Positions 1 to 8,223 of a DNA stretch of 64,000 bases are shown in pieces. This DNA comes from Methylomonas paludis. GTDB lineage: Bacteria; Pseudomonadota; Gammaproteobacteria; Methylococcales; Methylomonadaceae. The notes beneath the pieces are model-generated. The model saw only the letters and a program-made list of their open reading frames with translations, did no database searches and had not been told where the DNA came from. Location of the stretch: contig NZ_CP073754.1 of the NCBI RefSeq assembly GCF_018734325.1, forward strand, positions 2,108,001 to 2,172,000, in the 5' to 3' direction. Numbering within the stretch: position 1 is the first letter of the stretch; every line of letters starts with the position of its first letter. The translations under genes and the position numbers were made by a program.

Positions 1-2
1 TT

Positions 3-755
3 TTTGGCGAGAATGATTTACCGCTGTATATCGGCAAAAGCATCAATATCCGGCAACGAGTGCTGGCGCATTTTTCTGCCGATCACCGCCACAACAAGGA
101 AATGAGTTTATCGCAGCAATTGCGCCGTATCGAATGGCAGGAAACCGCAGGCGAACTGGGCGCTTTATTAACTGAAGCTCGCTTGATCAAGACTATGCAG
201 CCCACCCATAACCAGCGCTTACGCCGTAAAAATGCGCTATGTGCTTGGCAGTTGCAGCAAGAACAAACCCATGTATCCCCTACCCTGATCTGGGCTGATG
301 ATTTGGATTTTGGTGCACAGCAGAATTTATACGGTTTGTATCACAGTGTGCGTGAGGCCCACAAAGCATTGCGGAGTCTGGCCGATCAACACCAACTGTG
401 TTTAGCTGTCTTGGGTTTGGAAAAGGTGGTGCAAGGCCGGCCTTGTTTTGGCCATCAAATCAAAAAATGCCGGGGAGCTTGTATGGGTTTGGAACCCCCC
501 TTACAACACGCTATGCGTTTGCAAATCGCTATGCAAAAATTAAAGCTGGCAGTCTGGCCGTATCCGGGCGCCATAGGCATCCCGGAAGCGGAAGAACTGC
601 ATGTGTTTGATCACTGGTGTTATTTAGGTACGGCTCGTGATCAGACGGAAATTGATGAGCTATTAGCCACGGGCCGACCAGTATTTGATAAAGATACTTA
701 TTTGATCGTCAGTAAGGCGTTGAAAAAAGCCCATGGTGTGATACTAATCAAGTAA
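3..755 (+). CDS. cho: Cho-like GIY-YIG excinuclease, 5'-truncated by window edge
   Basis: This is the C-terminal part of a UvrC-like nuclease that makes the 3' incision in nucleotide excision repair. The frame is open from base 3, so the apparent GTG start at 60 is internal. It reads LPLYIGKSINIRQRV (GIY-YIG motif half), then LGALLTEARLIKTMQP with the conserved catalytic-region glutamate, then RLRRKNALCAWQL, which closely follows E. coli Cho. The Cys-containing stretch RPCFGHQIKKCRGACMG is also typical of Cho. About 250 residues are visible. The missing N-terminus could be the rest of a 290-residue Cho or a DnaQ-type exonuclease fused to Cho, as occurs in some bacteria; the window cannot tell. 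Confidence 0.85.
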   Translation, partial: FGENDLPLYIGKSINIRQRVLAHFSADHRHNKEMSLSQQLRRIEWQETAGELGALLTEARLIKTMQPTHNQRLRRKNALCAWQLQQEQTHVSPTLIWADDLDFGAQQNLYGLYHSVREAHKALRSLADQHQLCLAVLGLEKVVQGRPCFGHQIKKCRGACMGLEPPLQHAMRLQIAMQKLKLAVWPYPGAIGIPEAEELHVFDHWCYLGTARDQTEIDELLATGRPVFDKDTYLIVSKALKKAHGVILIK

Positions 756-858
756 ACCGGAGCTATACTGTTAATCTAGCGACTAGTGGTTGACCAACAG
801 TACTTTGACGGCAGCGCTATGATGATATGACGACTGTGGATGCGCATGGTTCGCGATT

Positions 859-889
859 GATGCGCATCACTGCGTTCAGCGCATCCTAC
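859..889. repeat. REP-like dispersed repeat, copy 1
   Basis: This 31-bp segment between the excinuclease and hydrolase genes has a close relative of the same length at 63030-63060. Both share the pattern GATGCGC..CACT.CG, then AGC, then CATCCTAC. It is an intergenic, partly palindromic repeat of the type scattered through many gammaproteobacterial genomes. The rest of 756-931 shows no gene. Confidence 0.5.
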
Positions 890-931
890 GTCGGATCCGT
901 CTAAATAAGATTGGTCGACTAATAGTTATCG

Positions 932-1573
932 CTATATCACATCTCCACCCACATAAGGATTGCTACGCATTTCTGCACCAAAGGTGGACATAGGCCCATG
1001 ACCAGGTATAAACGCTACATCTTTGCCCAAAGGCCAAAGTTTTTCTCTGATTGAGTTCAGTAAAGTCTGATGATCGCCTTGGGGGAAATCTGTACGGCCA
1101 ATTGAGCCTTTGAATAACACATCCCCAACCAGCGCCAAACGCTGAGTTTCACTAAAAAACACCACATGGCCAGGGGTGTGGCCCGGACAATGGATTACCT
1201 GCAATACTTCTTCCCCAACCTGAACGGTATCACCATCATTGAGCCATCGATCCGGGGTAAACACAGCAGAATAAGGAAAACCAAAATACTCGCATTGTTC
1301 CGGCAAGGATTGTATCCAAAAATCATCGGCCTGATTTGGCCCGTAAATCGGCAATGCCAATAGTTCAGCCAGTTCGGCTACGCCCCCTACATGATCTAGA
1401 TGACCGTGAGTGATTAAAATAGACTCAAGCTCCACTCCTTCCTGTTTAACTTTGCTCAATAGTTTAGGAATATCCCCACCGGGATCGACTAATGCGGCTT
1501 TATTGGTCTGTTCGCAAATTAATAATGTACAATTTTGCTGGTACGAAGTAACGGTAATAATAGAAAAACGCAT
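932..1573 (-). CDS. MBL-fold metallo-hydrolase (YcbL/glyoxalase II-like)
   Basis: A 213-residue cytoplasmic metallo-beta-lactamase-fold enzyme. The metal-binding motif THGHLDHVGG is near residues 55-64, a second metal His lies in HCPGHTPGH near 130, and GD (LVGDVLFKGSIGRTDFP) and FIPGHGP follow near 150 and 190. The order and length match the YcbL branch of glyoxalase II-like hydrolases, which cleave thioesters such as S-lactoylglutathione; the substrate here is not shown by sequence. The start MRFSIITVTSYQQNC fits the family. An IS4 insertion begins 12 bp upstream of the start codon, so the gene has lost its native upstream region, and no good Shine-Dalgarno is seen in what replaced it. Confidence 0.85.
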   Translation of the reverse strand: MRFSIITVTSYQQNCTLLICEQTNKAALVDPGGDIPKLLSKVKQEGVELESILITHGHLDHVGGVAELAELLALPIYGPNQADDFWIQSLPEQCEYFGFPYSAVFTPDRWLNDGDTVQVGEEVLQVIHCPGHTPGHVVFFSETQRLALVGDVLFKGSIGRTDFPQGDHQTLLNSIREKLWPLGKDVAFIPGHGPMSTFGAEMRSNPYVGGDVI

Positions 1574-1889
1574 AAAATAATTTATCTGAAGTTTCCCAAA
1601 AATTTGTAGATTGTTAGAAGGCTTTGCGAGTGTTTATAAAGAATTGCTTTTGATGTTAGGCGCTTGTCGACTAATCATATACGTTAGACATTAATTGTTT
1701 ATTTTCCTTAAAAAACAATACTTTGATAGTGAATGAGATCAAGTTTTACTGTATAATGAAAGTTCCTAACGCTTTGATTAGACAAATAAAAAGACCTCAT
1801 TCATGTTCATTTTACGCGATATAACACAACCCTTACAAGCCCAATTTAGCCACTCTGAACTAGGCAAAGAGCGGTCCTCATTATTCATC

Positions 1890-2172
1890 CGCTGAAAATC
1901 TTGGAAGCGGAACGTAAGTGGAGCGAAGATTTTTAGTCCCCGATAGGCGTAGCGCCGGGCGGGTTTTCGAAGCGAAGCGGAGAAAACCTGCAAGGCATCG
2001 CGAAACGCCGTCAAGTCACTTGGAGCCGAAGTTCCGATCCCCTTGTTGGGTCGGAACGAGGTGAGGAGGACGAATCGGGGCCGCCGGAGGCATTAGCGGT
2101 CGCGTAATTTTTGCCGCTTGTTGGGGCTGGGATGCCCCTAAACAAGCTTTCGCAAAAATAGCGACTCACTGA
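1890..2172 (-). repeat. 283-bp structured mobile-like element, copy 1
   Basis: This 283-bp unit recurs at 5259-5541 inside another IS. It is packed with stem-loops: AAAATCTT (1895-1902) with 1926-1933; GGTTTTC (1962-1968) with 1982-1988; GTTCCGA (2031-2037) with 2051-2057; GCTTGTTGGGGC (2116-2127) with 2134-2147, enclosed by ATTTTTGC (2107-2114) with 2152-2159. Removing it restores the IS4 transposase frame exactly, with no target duplication. The preceding bases are TTCATC in copy 1; copy 2 has the same hexamer three bases further out. The features suggest a non-autonomous IS200/IS605-like element, perhaps carrying an IscB-type omega RNA read on the minus strand. That identity is unverified. 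The minus-strand ORF 1778-2014 runs through it but is not supported as a gene. Confidence 0.6.
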
Positions 2173-2238
2173 TATACCCCCCGCGTCAGACTAGTTGTCG
2201 TCTCAAATTTTTAAAGCCAATAAAATTTGAGATTAGAG

Positions 2239-2730
2239 ATGAAAACATATACAAGGTATTCTGAAGACTTCAAAGAGCAAGCTCTGAGAAAAGTTTACAA
2301 CCGTGGAAACGACCAATCGATTCAGGATATTGCGAAGGACTTGAACGTTTGCTGGCAAACCCTAAAAACATGGATGAAAAAAGCTAAATTGCATAACTCC
2401 CGAGATCTACCGTCGAAATCGAAACGCCCTGATGATTGGCGTCCTGAAGAACGTCTCTCAGCGTTACAGAAATCTTATGGCTTGAACGGGGAAGACTTGA
2501 ATGCCTGGTGCCGTGAACAAGGGTTATTCGTTCATCAGCTTGAGCAGTGGAAAGCTGAATTCTGTCGTCAGGGTGGCGTATCTGAAAAAGGTGAAGTGCA
2601 TACCCTAAAAGCGGAAATTCATACCCTGGAGCGAGAGTTGTTACGCAAAGACAAAGCCTTAGCAGAAGCCGCCGCGCTGTTGGTTCTGCAAAAAAAGTTC
2701 CGAGCGCTCTTGGGGGGAGAGGTCGAATGA
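2239..2730 (+). CDS. IS3 OrfA, helix-turn-helix transposase subunit (copy 1)
   Basis: A 163-residue DNA-binding subunit of an IS3-family transposase. It has an N-terminal HTH (YSEDFKEQALRKV, then QDIAKDLNVCWQTLKTWMKKA at about 20-45) and a C-terminal Leu-rich coiled coil (about 125-150) typical of the multimerisation zipper. ATG 2239 is preferred; an in-frame TTG at 2227 is possible. The stop overlaps the orfB start as ATGA. A slippery A-tract lies at 2691-2697. The protein sequence is identical to the copy at 7732-8223. Confidence 0.88.
   Translation: MKTYTRYSEDFKEQALRKVYNRGNDQSIQDIAKDLNVCWQTLKTWMKKAKLHNSRDLPSKSKRPDDWRPEERLSALQKSYGLNGEDLNAWCREQGLFVHQLEQWKAEFCRQGGVSEKGEVHTLKAEIHTLERELLRKDKALAEAAALLVLQKKFRALLGGEVE
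2691..2697 (+). promoter_or_regulatory. Candidate -1 frameshift site A AAA AAG in IS3
   Basis: The heptamer A AAA AAG sits in the orfA reading phase (codons CAA AAA AAG). A -1 slip here leads without a stop into the frame of orfB (GTT CCG AGC ... ATG at 2727). This is the classic signal by which IS3 elements make the OrfAB fusion transposase. The mirror copy has the same site. A downstream stimulatory structure was not established. Confidence 0.7.
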
Positions 2731-3809
2731 CTGCCCACGAAGAGCGCAAGCAAGTAATTGTTTTACTGAATGAATCGATAATAGCGGGTGCGCGGCAAGC
2801 CCAAGCTTGTGAAGTGCTGGGTTTAAGCGAACGCACCTTGCAGCGCTGGCAGACCGGTGAGACCGTTCATTGTGATCAACGTCCATTACGTGAATATCAA
2901 CCGCCGCATAAGCTTACCGTCATGGAGCGAGCCGAGGTGTTGGCTGTTGCCAATTCCGATGAATTTGGGCATCTGCCGCCGAGTCAGATCGTACCTCGGC
3001 TGGCCGATCAAGGCCGCTATCTGGCTTCTGAATCGACATTCTATCGCGTACTGCGAGCAGAAAACCAATTGGCACACCGTCGCAGTGAACGCCCTGCTCA
3101 ATCCCGCACTAAACCGCGTGCCCTCTGTGCCACCGTACCTAACCAACTTTATAGCTGGGATATTACCTATCTGCCATCAGCAATCCGTGGACAGTTTTTC
3201 TATCTTTACCTGTTTGTGGATATTTTCAGCCGAAAGATCGTGGGTTGGCAGGTGTTTGAAGAGGAAAGCAGTACCTTGGCAGGCGAATTGTTACGTGACC
3301 TGTGCCATCGTGAGGGGATACAGCCCAAACAGCTGATACTGCACTCTGATAACGGTAGCCCCATGAAAGGCGCTACCATGCTGGCAACCTTGCAACAACT
3401 CGGTGTCATGCCCTCGTTAAGTCGGCCTTCGGTTAGCAACGACAATCCTTACTCAGAATCGCTCTTTAAGACCTTAAAATACCGGCCAAACTATCCGTTA
3501 AAGCCGTTTGCAAAGGTGACGGATGCTCGTGACTGGGTAACGAGACTGGTGGAATGGTACAACCACGAGCATCGCCACAGCGCCATCCGGTTTGTCACGC
3601 CAGCGCAACGCCATGAAGGCTTAGATCAAGGCCTACTGGTTAAGCGTAAAGCCGTTTATGAGGCTGCCCGTGATCGAAACCCGAAGCGATGGACTGGTAA
3701 CACGCGGAATTGGGATTGCATCCAAGCAGTCCACCTTAATCCTGATAAGCCAGTGACTAACAGTAAACCTAATACAGAGGAGACAACTCAGAACAAAAAT
3801 GCCGCTTAA
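2727..3809 (+). CDS. IS3 OrfB, DDE integrase-type transposase (copy 1)
   Basis: A 360-residue catalytic subunit with an N-terminal HTH-like segment (LGLSERTLQRWQ), an HTH_21-like helper region around 70-105, and an rve integrase core. The DDE triad is visible as WDITYLPS, LHSDNGSPMKG and NDNPYSESLFKTLKYRP. It overlaps orfA by ATGA (translational coupling) and can also be reached by the upstream -1 frameshift. It appears intact and identical in protein sequence to the copy at 6653-7735, so the element may still be active. Confidence 0.9.
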   Translation: MTAHEERKQVIVLLNESIIAGARQAQACEVLGLSERTLQRWQTGETVHCDQRPLREYQPPHKLTVMERAEVLAVANSDEFGHLPPSQIVPRLADQGRYLASESTFYRVLRAENQLAHRRSERPAQSRTKPRALCATVPNQLYSWDITYLPSAIRGQFFYLYLFVDIFSRKIVGWQVFEEESSTLAGELLRDLCHREGIQPKQLILHSDNGSPMKGATMLATLQQLGVMPSLSRPSVSNDNPYSESLFKTLKYRPNYPLKPFAKVTDARDWVTRLVEWYNHEHRHSAIRFVTPAQRHEGLDQGLLVKRKAVYEAARDRNPKRWTGNTRNWDCIQAVHLNPDKPVTNSKPNTEETTQNKNAA

Positions 3810-5258
3810 GATTTAAACGTCGAGGCGACAACTACATTGACAATTTCCGTATACGCTGCTTTCCATTATCATCCCATTCACCTCGTCGATTACCTCAAAC
3901 TGCTATCGCTGTCTTACCACCTTATTTGGCATTGACCTTAACCAAAAGCGTTTTTATACGTTTATGGCATCCAGCACTTTGCCGTGGCAGCGTGTTTGGC
4001 AAACTATTTGGGGATTAATTCCATCACCCGAAACAGATGGACGATTATTATTGGCTTTGGATGACACCATTAACCCTAAATCAGGAACCCATATCTTTGC
4101 TTGCGATACAGTATTTGATCATGCTGCCAAAACAAACCAAAGCCAATATCCTTGGGCTCAAAATATTGTTGCCGTTGGTTTACTTAAACGCATCAAAGGC
4201 CGCTGGGGTTGCTTATTCATGGATTTTCGATTTTACATTGCGCAAAAAACCCTAACGGCAAACTCGAAAAATGCCAGAATCAAAGATCAGCCTGTGCCTT
4301 TTCAATCAAAACTTGAACAGGCCTGCCATATGTTGATCGGCATAAGCCAACACTTTCCAAACACCCCTGTGCTGGCTGTCATGGATAGTTGGTTCGGTAA
4401 CTATAGTGTATGGCAACCCGTACGAAAATGTTTAGGGTTACGCTTCCATATTCTATCTCGATTACGGAGCAACAACGTGTTGTATAATCAACTCGTCGAA
4501 TCGAAAGAAAACAAGCGTGGTCGTCCTGCCAAGTACGGCAAGCGTATCGGTTCTACGGCTGAGATAGCCAAACAATTTGTCTCTTTAGCAAAGAACTATA
4601 CCGTTGAACTCTACGGTAAAACGCGTCAGGTGTCTGCCTATGATCAAGTGGTGGTGCTAAAAACACTTAAATGTTCTGTTCGCGTTGTTTGGGTGTATCG
4701 TAAAACCCAATGGATAGCCTTGTTTACCACAGATCTGACGTTGTCGGTGAATCAAATCATTGAATTTTATGGCGCACGTTGGAAAATAGAATCTGGCTTT
4801 AAAGAACTGAAGCAAGACATAGGCAGCCAATCGGCGCAATGCCGCAAAGCGGCGGCTGTCATCAATCACTTGAACTTTTGCTTAATGGCTTCTACCCTGG
4901 CTTGGATTTATGCTGATAAATTAAAAGCAGACCCAGAGCGTCGGCATAAAGTTAAAGGTCGAACCAGTTTTGCCTTTTCTGATGTTCGACACATTATTGC
5001 TGAAGCCGCACTTAATGAGGATTTTGTTAGGCTTTGCCCTAAACCCAGCAACTCCCCAATAAATTCTATCGTAGCCGTGTTATTACGCATGGTGGCTTGA
5101 TGAATTTCGCGGAAACTTCAGTAATTTATGTCCAGATCGATAATTAAGAATGCTACCTGAATCCGTGTTCCTTTCGGTTTAAGTGAGGGCAGTCGCGTTT
5201 CAGACGCGTTTTTTAAAAAAATCTACCACCAATCGAAATTTAACTGCCGTTCATCAAG

Positions 5259-5541
5259 CGCTGAAAATCTTGGAAGCGGAACGTAAGTGGAGCGAAGATT
5301 TTTAGTCCCCGATAGGCGTAGCGCCGGGCGGGTTTTCGAAGCGAAGCGGAGAAAACCTGCAAGGCATCGCGAAACGCCGTCAAGTCACTTGGAGCCGAAG
5401 TTCCGATCCCCTTGTTGGGTCGGAACGAGGTGAGGAGGACGAATCGGGGCCGCCGGAGGCATTAGCGGTCGCGTAATTTTTGCCGCTTGTTGGGGCTGGG
5501 ATGCCCCTAAACAAGCTTTCGCAAAAATAGCGACTCACTGA
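5259..5541 (-). repeat. 283-bp structured mobile-like element, copy 2
   Basis: A direct repeat of 1890-2172, same length and by eye the same sequence, lying in the IS1380 non-coding segment between the transposase stop (5676) and the left end (5156). Upstream is TTCATC (5250-5255) followed by AAG; downstream is CCCTCAGTCG, unrelated to the flank of copy 1. Different flanks on both sides show that the unit itself moved, rather than being part of either IS. Confidence 0.65.
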
Positions 5542-6652
5542 CCCTCAGTCGCAAAAATCAATCGTTTCCATGGTATTGCCGGCATCGCCAGATGAAAAAC
5601 CTGACGCCAAGACAAGCAATCTTCTTCTCTACCCGGAGAATCAGCTCGTAACCAGCATCTCAGCTTTCGCGCCGCTTATCCTGATGCAAAGCCAGGCTGC
5701 ACCACCAATCGCTCTTGTAAATAAGCGAATACTTTTGCCACGGGTGAGGCGCACCCTAAGTCCAGCCACCATTGCCGGGCTTTGTGGATCACCTGGGCTG
5801 CTCGATACATGACTTCTTGCAGCACCGTTCGTAACCGCCGTCGTTTTGCCGGATGACGTATTGGCGCCAAGTCGCCAGTCAAGCCCAGTTGACCAATCAG
5901 TCGCAAGCAATTATAGGCAAACATACCCATTCTCAATAGACAGTCGTTGGTCTCAAACTTTCCAGATGGTAAGCGTTCCATATCCAGGTCAGTTTTGAAT
6001 TCCGAATGAAATTGTTCATGGGTGCCGTGGTCGCGGTAGCGTTCAATGACGGTTTCTTCGGGTTCCTCCAGACTCGTCCACCAGCCTTCCAGTTGAATGT
6101 CCGGCAGTAATAGCATCTGGCCGTGCTTATTGCTCGTGCGTTCAATGATCCGCACGACCAGTCTGAAGGGGCGAGTCTGTTTTTTCCAAGCACGTTCCAC
6201 CGTCAGTGTCATTAACGCTTCCCGTTTACCGGGGCGTTTTTCAACAAAGGCGCCGGCCGCTTCCGCTTTTTCTAACCAGGATGTCTTATCTTGCCGTCTT
6301 GGATTCCACTTGATCAAGTATTCAAAGCGCCTGTTCATGGCTGCCCAGCGTTCTTTCTCAGCCGCAACCGTAAATAACAGTTTGGCGCTATCAAACCCTG
6401 AGTCTTTGCGTAATAACAACGGCAAACCCGGTGCAACCAAGCGCTCAACTCGAGGAAACAGCCTTTCTAGAAAATAATCAATCTCCAGCGATGAATGCCA
6501 GCGGCCTGGACGCAGTTCCAATCCTATACACCAGCCTTCATTGCCCAAATAAGCCGCGACAGGCGTATAGCCATCCACTCCCTGATAGGTTCGACTCACC
6601 TCTTCCTTCTTGCGGAAATTGTCAATGTAGTTGTCGCCTCGACGTTTAAATC

Positions 6653-7735
6653 TTAAGCGGCATTTTTGTTCTGAGTTGTCTCCTCTGTATTAGGTTTACT
6701 GTTAGTCACTGGCTTATCAGGATTAAGGTGGACTGCTTGGATGCAATCCCAATTCCGCGTGTTACCAGTCCATCGCTTCGGGTTTCGATCACGGGCAGCC
6801 TCATAAACGGCTTTACGCTTAACCAGTAGGCCTTGATCTAAGCCTTCATGGCGTTGCGCTGGCGTGACAAACCGGATGGCGCTGTGGCGATGCTCGTGGT
6901 TGTACCATTCCACCAGTCTCGTTACCCAGTCACGAGCATCCGTCACCTTTGCAAACGGCTTTAACGGATAGTTTGGCCGGTATTTTAAGGTCTTAAAGAG
7001 CGATTCTGAGTAAGGATTGTCGTTGCTAACCGAAGGCCGACTTAACGAGGGCATGACACCGAGTTGTTGCAAGGTTGCCAGCATGGTAGCGCCTTTCATG
7101 GGGCTACCGTTATCAGAGTGCAGTATCAGCTGTTTGGGCTGTATCCCCTCACGATGGCACAGGTCACGTAACAATTCGCCTGCCAAGGTACTGCTTTCCT
7201 CTTCAAACACCTGCCAACCCACGATCTTTCGGCTGAAAATATCCACAAACAGGTAAAGATAGAAAAACTGTCCACGGATTGCTGATGGCAGATAGGTAAT
7301 ATCCCAGCTATAAAGTTGGTTAGGTACGGTGGCACAGAGGGCACGCGGTTTAGTGCGGGATTGAGCAGGGCGTTCACTGCGACGGTGTGCCAATTGGTTT
7401 TCTGCTCGCAGTACGCGATAGAATGTCGATTCAGAAGCCAGATAGCGGCCTTGATCGGCCAGCCGAGGTACGATCTGACTCGGCGGCAGATGCCCAAATT
7501 CATCGGAATTGGCAACAGCCAACACCTCGGCTCGCTCCATGACGGTAAGCTTATGCGGCGGTTGATATTCACGTAATGGACGTTGATCACAATGAACGGT
7601 CTCACCGGTCTGCCAGCGCTGCAAGGTGCGTTCGCTTAAACCCAGCACTTCACAAGCTTGGGCTTGCCGCGCACCCGCTATTATCGATTCATTCAGTAAA
7701 ACAATTACTTGCTTGCGCTCTTCGTGGGCAGTCAT
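6653..7735 (-). CDS. IS3 OrfB, DDE integrase-type transposase (copy 2)
   Basis: Protein identical to the orfB product of copy 1: 360 residues with the rve integrase core and the DDE motifs WDITYLPS, LHSDNGS and NDNPYSESLFK. The gene overlaps orfA by ATGA at 7732-7735. Nothing suggests damage, so either copy could supply transposase for both. Confidence 0.9.
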   Translation of the reverse strand: MTAHEERKQVIVLLNESIIAGARQAQACEVLGLSERTLQRWQTGETVHCDQRPLREYQPPHKLTVMERAEVLAVANSDEFGHLPPSQIVPRLADQGRYLASESTFYRVLRAENQLAHRRSERPAQSRTKPRALCATVPNQLYSWDITYLPSAIRGQFFYLYLFVDIFSRKIVGWQVFEEESSTLAGELLRDLCHREGIQPKQLILHSDNGSPMKGATMLATLQQLGVMPSLSRPSVSNDNPYSESLFKTLKYRPNYPLKPFAKVTDARDWVTRLVEWYNHEHRHSAIRFVTPAQRHEGLDQGLLVKRKAVYEAARDRNPKRWTGNTRNWDCIQAVHLNPDKPVTNSKPNTEETTQNKNAA

Positions 7736-8223
7736 TCGACCTCTCCCCCCAAGAGCGCTCGGAACTTTTTTTGCAGAACCAACAGCGCGGCGGCTTCTGC
7801 TAAGGCTTTGTCTTTGCGTAACAACTCTCGCTCCAGGGTATGAATTTCCGCTTTTAGGGTATGCACTTCACCTTTTTCAGATACGCCACCCTGACGACAG
7901 AATTCAGCTTTCCACTGCTCAAGCTGATGAACGAATAACCCTTGTTCACGGCACCAGGCATTCAAGTCTTCCCCGTTCAAGCCATAAGATTTCTGTAACG
8001 CTGAGAGACGTTCTTCAGGACGCCAATCATCAGGGCGTTTCGATTTCGACGGTAGATCTCGGGAGTTATGCAATTTAGCTTTTTTCATCCATGTTTTTAG
8101 GGTTTGCCAGCAAACGTTCAAGTCCTTCGCAATATCCTGAATCGATTGGTCGTTTCCACGGTTGTAAACTTTTCTCAGAGCTTGCTCTTTGAAGTCTTCA
8201 GAATACCTTGTATATGTTTTCAT
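7732..8223 (-). CDS. IS3 OrfA, helix-turn-helix transposase subunit (copy 2)
   Basis: Protein identical to the orfA product of copy 1 (163 residues from the ATG at 8223; an in-frame TTG lies at 8235). It has an N-terminal HTH and a C-terminal coiled coil. The same in-phase A AAA AAG slippery heptamer is present near the 3' end (complement at 7765-7771), allowing OrfAB fusion by -1 frameshifting. Confidence 0.88.
   Translation of the reverse strand: MKTYTRYSEDFKEQALRKVYNRGNDQSIQDIAKDLNVCWQTLKTWMKKAKLHNSRDLPSKSKRPDDWRPEERLSALQKSYGLNGEDLNAWCREQGLFVHQLEQWKAEFCRQGGVSEKGEVHTLKAEIHTLERELLRKDKALAEAAALLVLQKKFRALLGGEVE

Larger units (their letters stand above)
2177..3849 (+). mobile_element. IS3-family insertion sequence, copy 1
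   Basis: A 1673-bp element with the same boundaries as the inverted copy at 6613-8285. Ends align as imperfect inverted repeats over 28 bp, sharing a core TAGTTGTCG followed by CTC one base later. The flanks are a 4-bp target duplication TATA (2173-2176 and 3850-3853). It carries orfA and orfB. It landed exactly at the junction between the 283-bp element and the IS4 transposase, so it is the youngest insertion at this spot. Confidence 0.9.
1803..5100 (+). pseudogene. IS4-family transposase, split by 283-bp element and IS3
   Basis: The gene starts at ATG 1803 (MFILRDITQPLQAQ), reads 29 codons to 1889, and resumes at 3850 with YTLLSIIIPF through 5100. Joining 1889 to 3850 gives an uninterrupted frame of 445 residues. 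The DDE residues are all downstream of the break: LLALDD, VMDSWFGN and RWKIESGFKELK. The first 29 codons are cut off by a stop just inside the 283-bp element (CGC TGA). An in-frame ATG at 3964 could begin a 378-residue fragment, but that lacks the N-terminal DNA-binding part. It is read as a dead gene. Confidence 0.88.
1586..5121 (+). mobile_element. IS4-family element, interrupted by two later insertions
   Basis: Both ends carry the 11-bp inverted repeat CTGAAGTTTCC (1586-1596; complement at 5111-5121). They are flanked by a perfect 8-bp target duplication TAATTTAT at 1578-1585 and 5122-5129, as expected for IS4-type insertions. Without the 283-bp element (1890-2172), the IS3 copy (2177-3849) and one 4-bp IS3 duplication, the element is 1576 bp long. 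It carries one disrupted transposase gene and is presumably immobile unless a related transposase acts in trans. Confidence 0.88.

Noticed and set aside
1778-2014. Minus-strand ORF of 78 codons across the 283-bp element
   Set aside because: Its frame is mostly stem-loop DNA of the element and the IS4 gene antisense. The second copy gives no matching ORF of the same length, so it is not supported as a protein.
2384-3445. Several antisense ORFs across the IS3 genes
   Set aside because: They are shadows of orfA and orfB, repeated identically in the inverted copy; no start signals or family sense.
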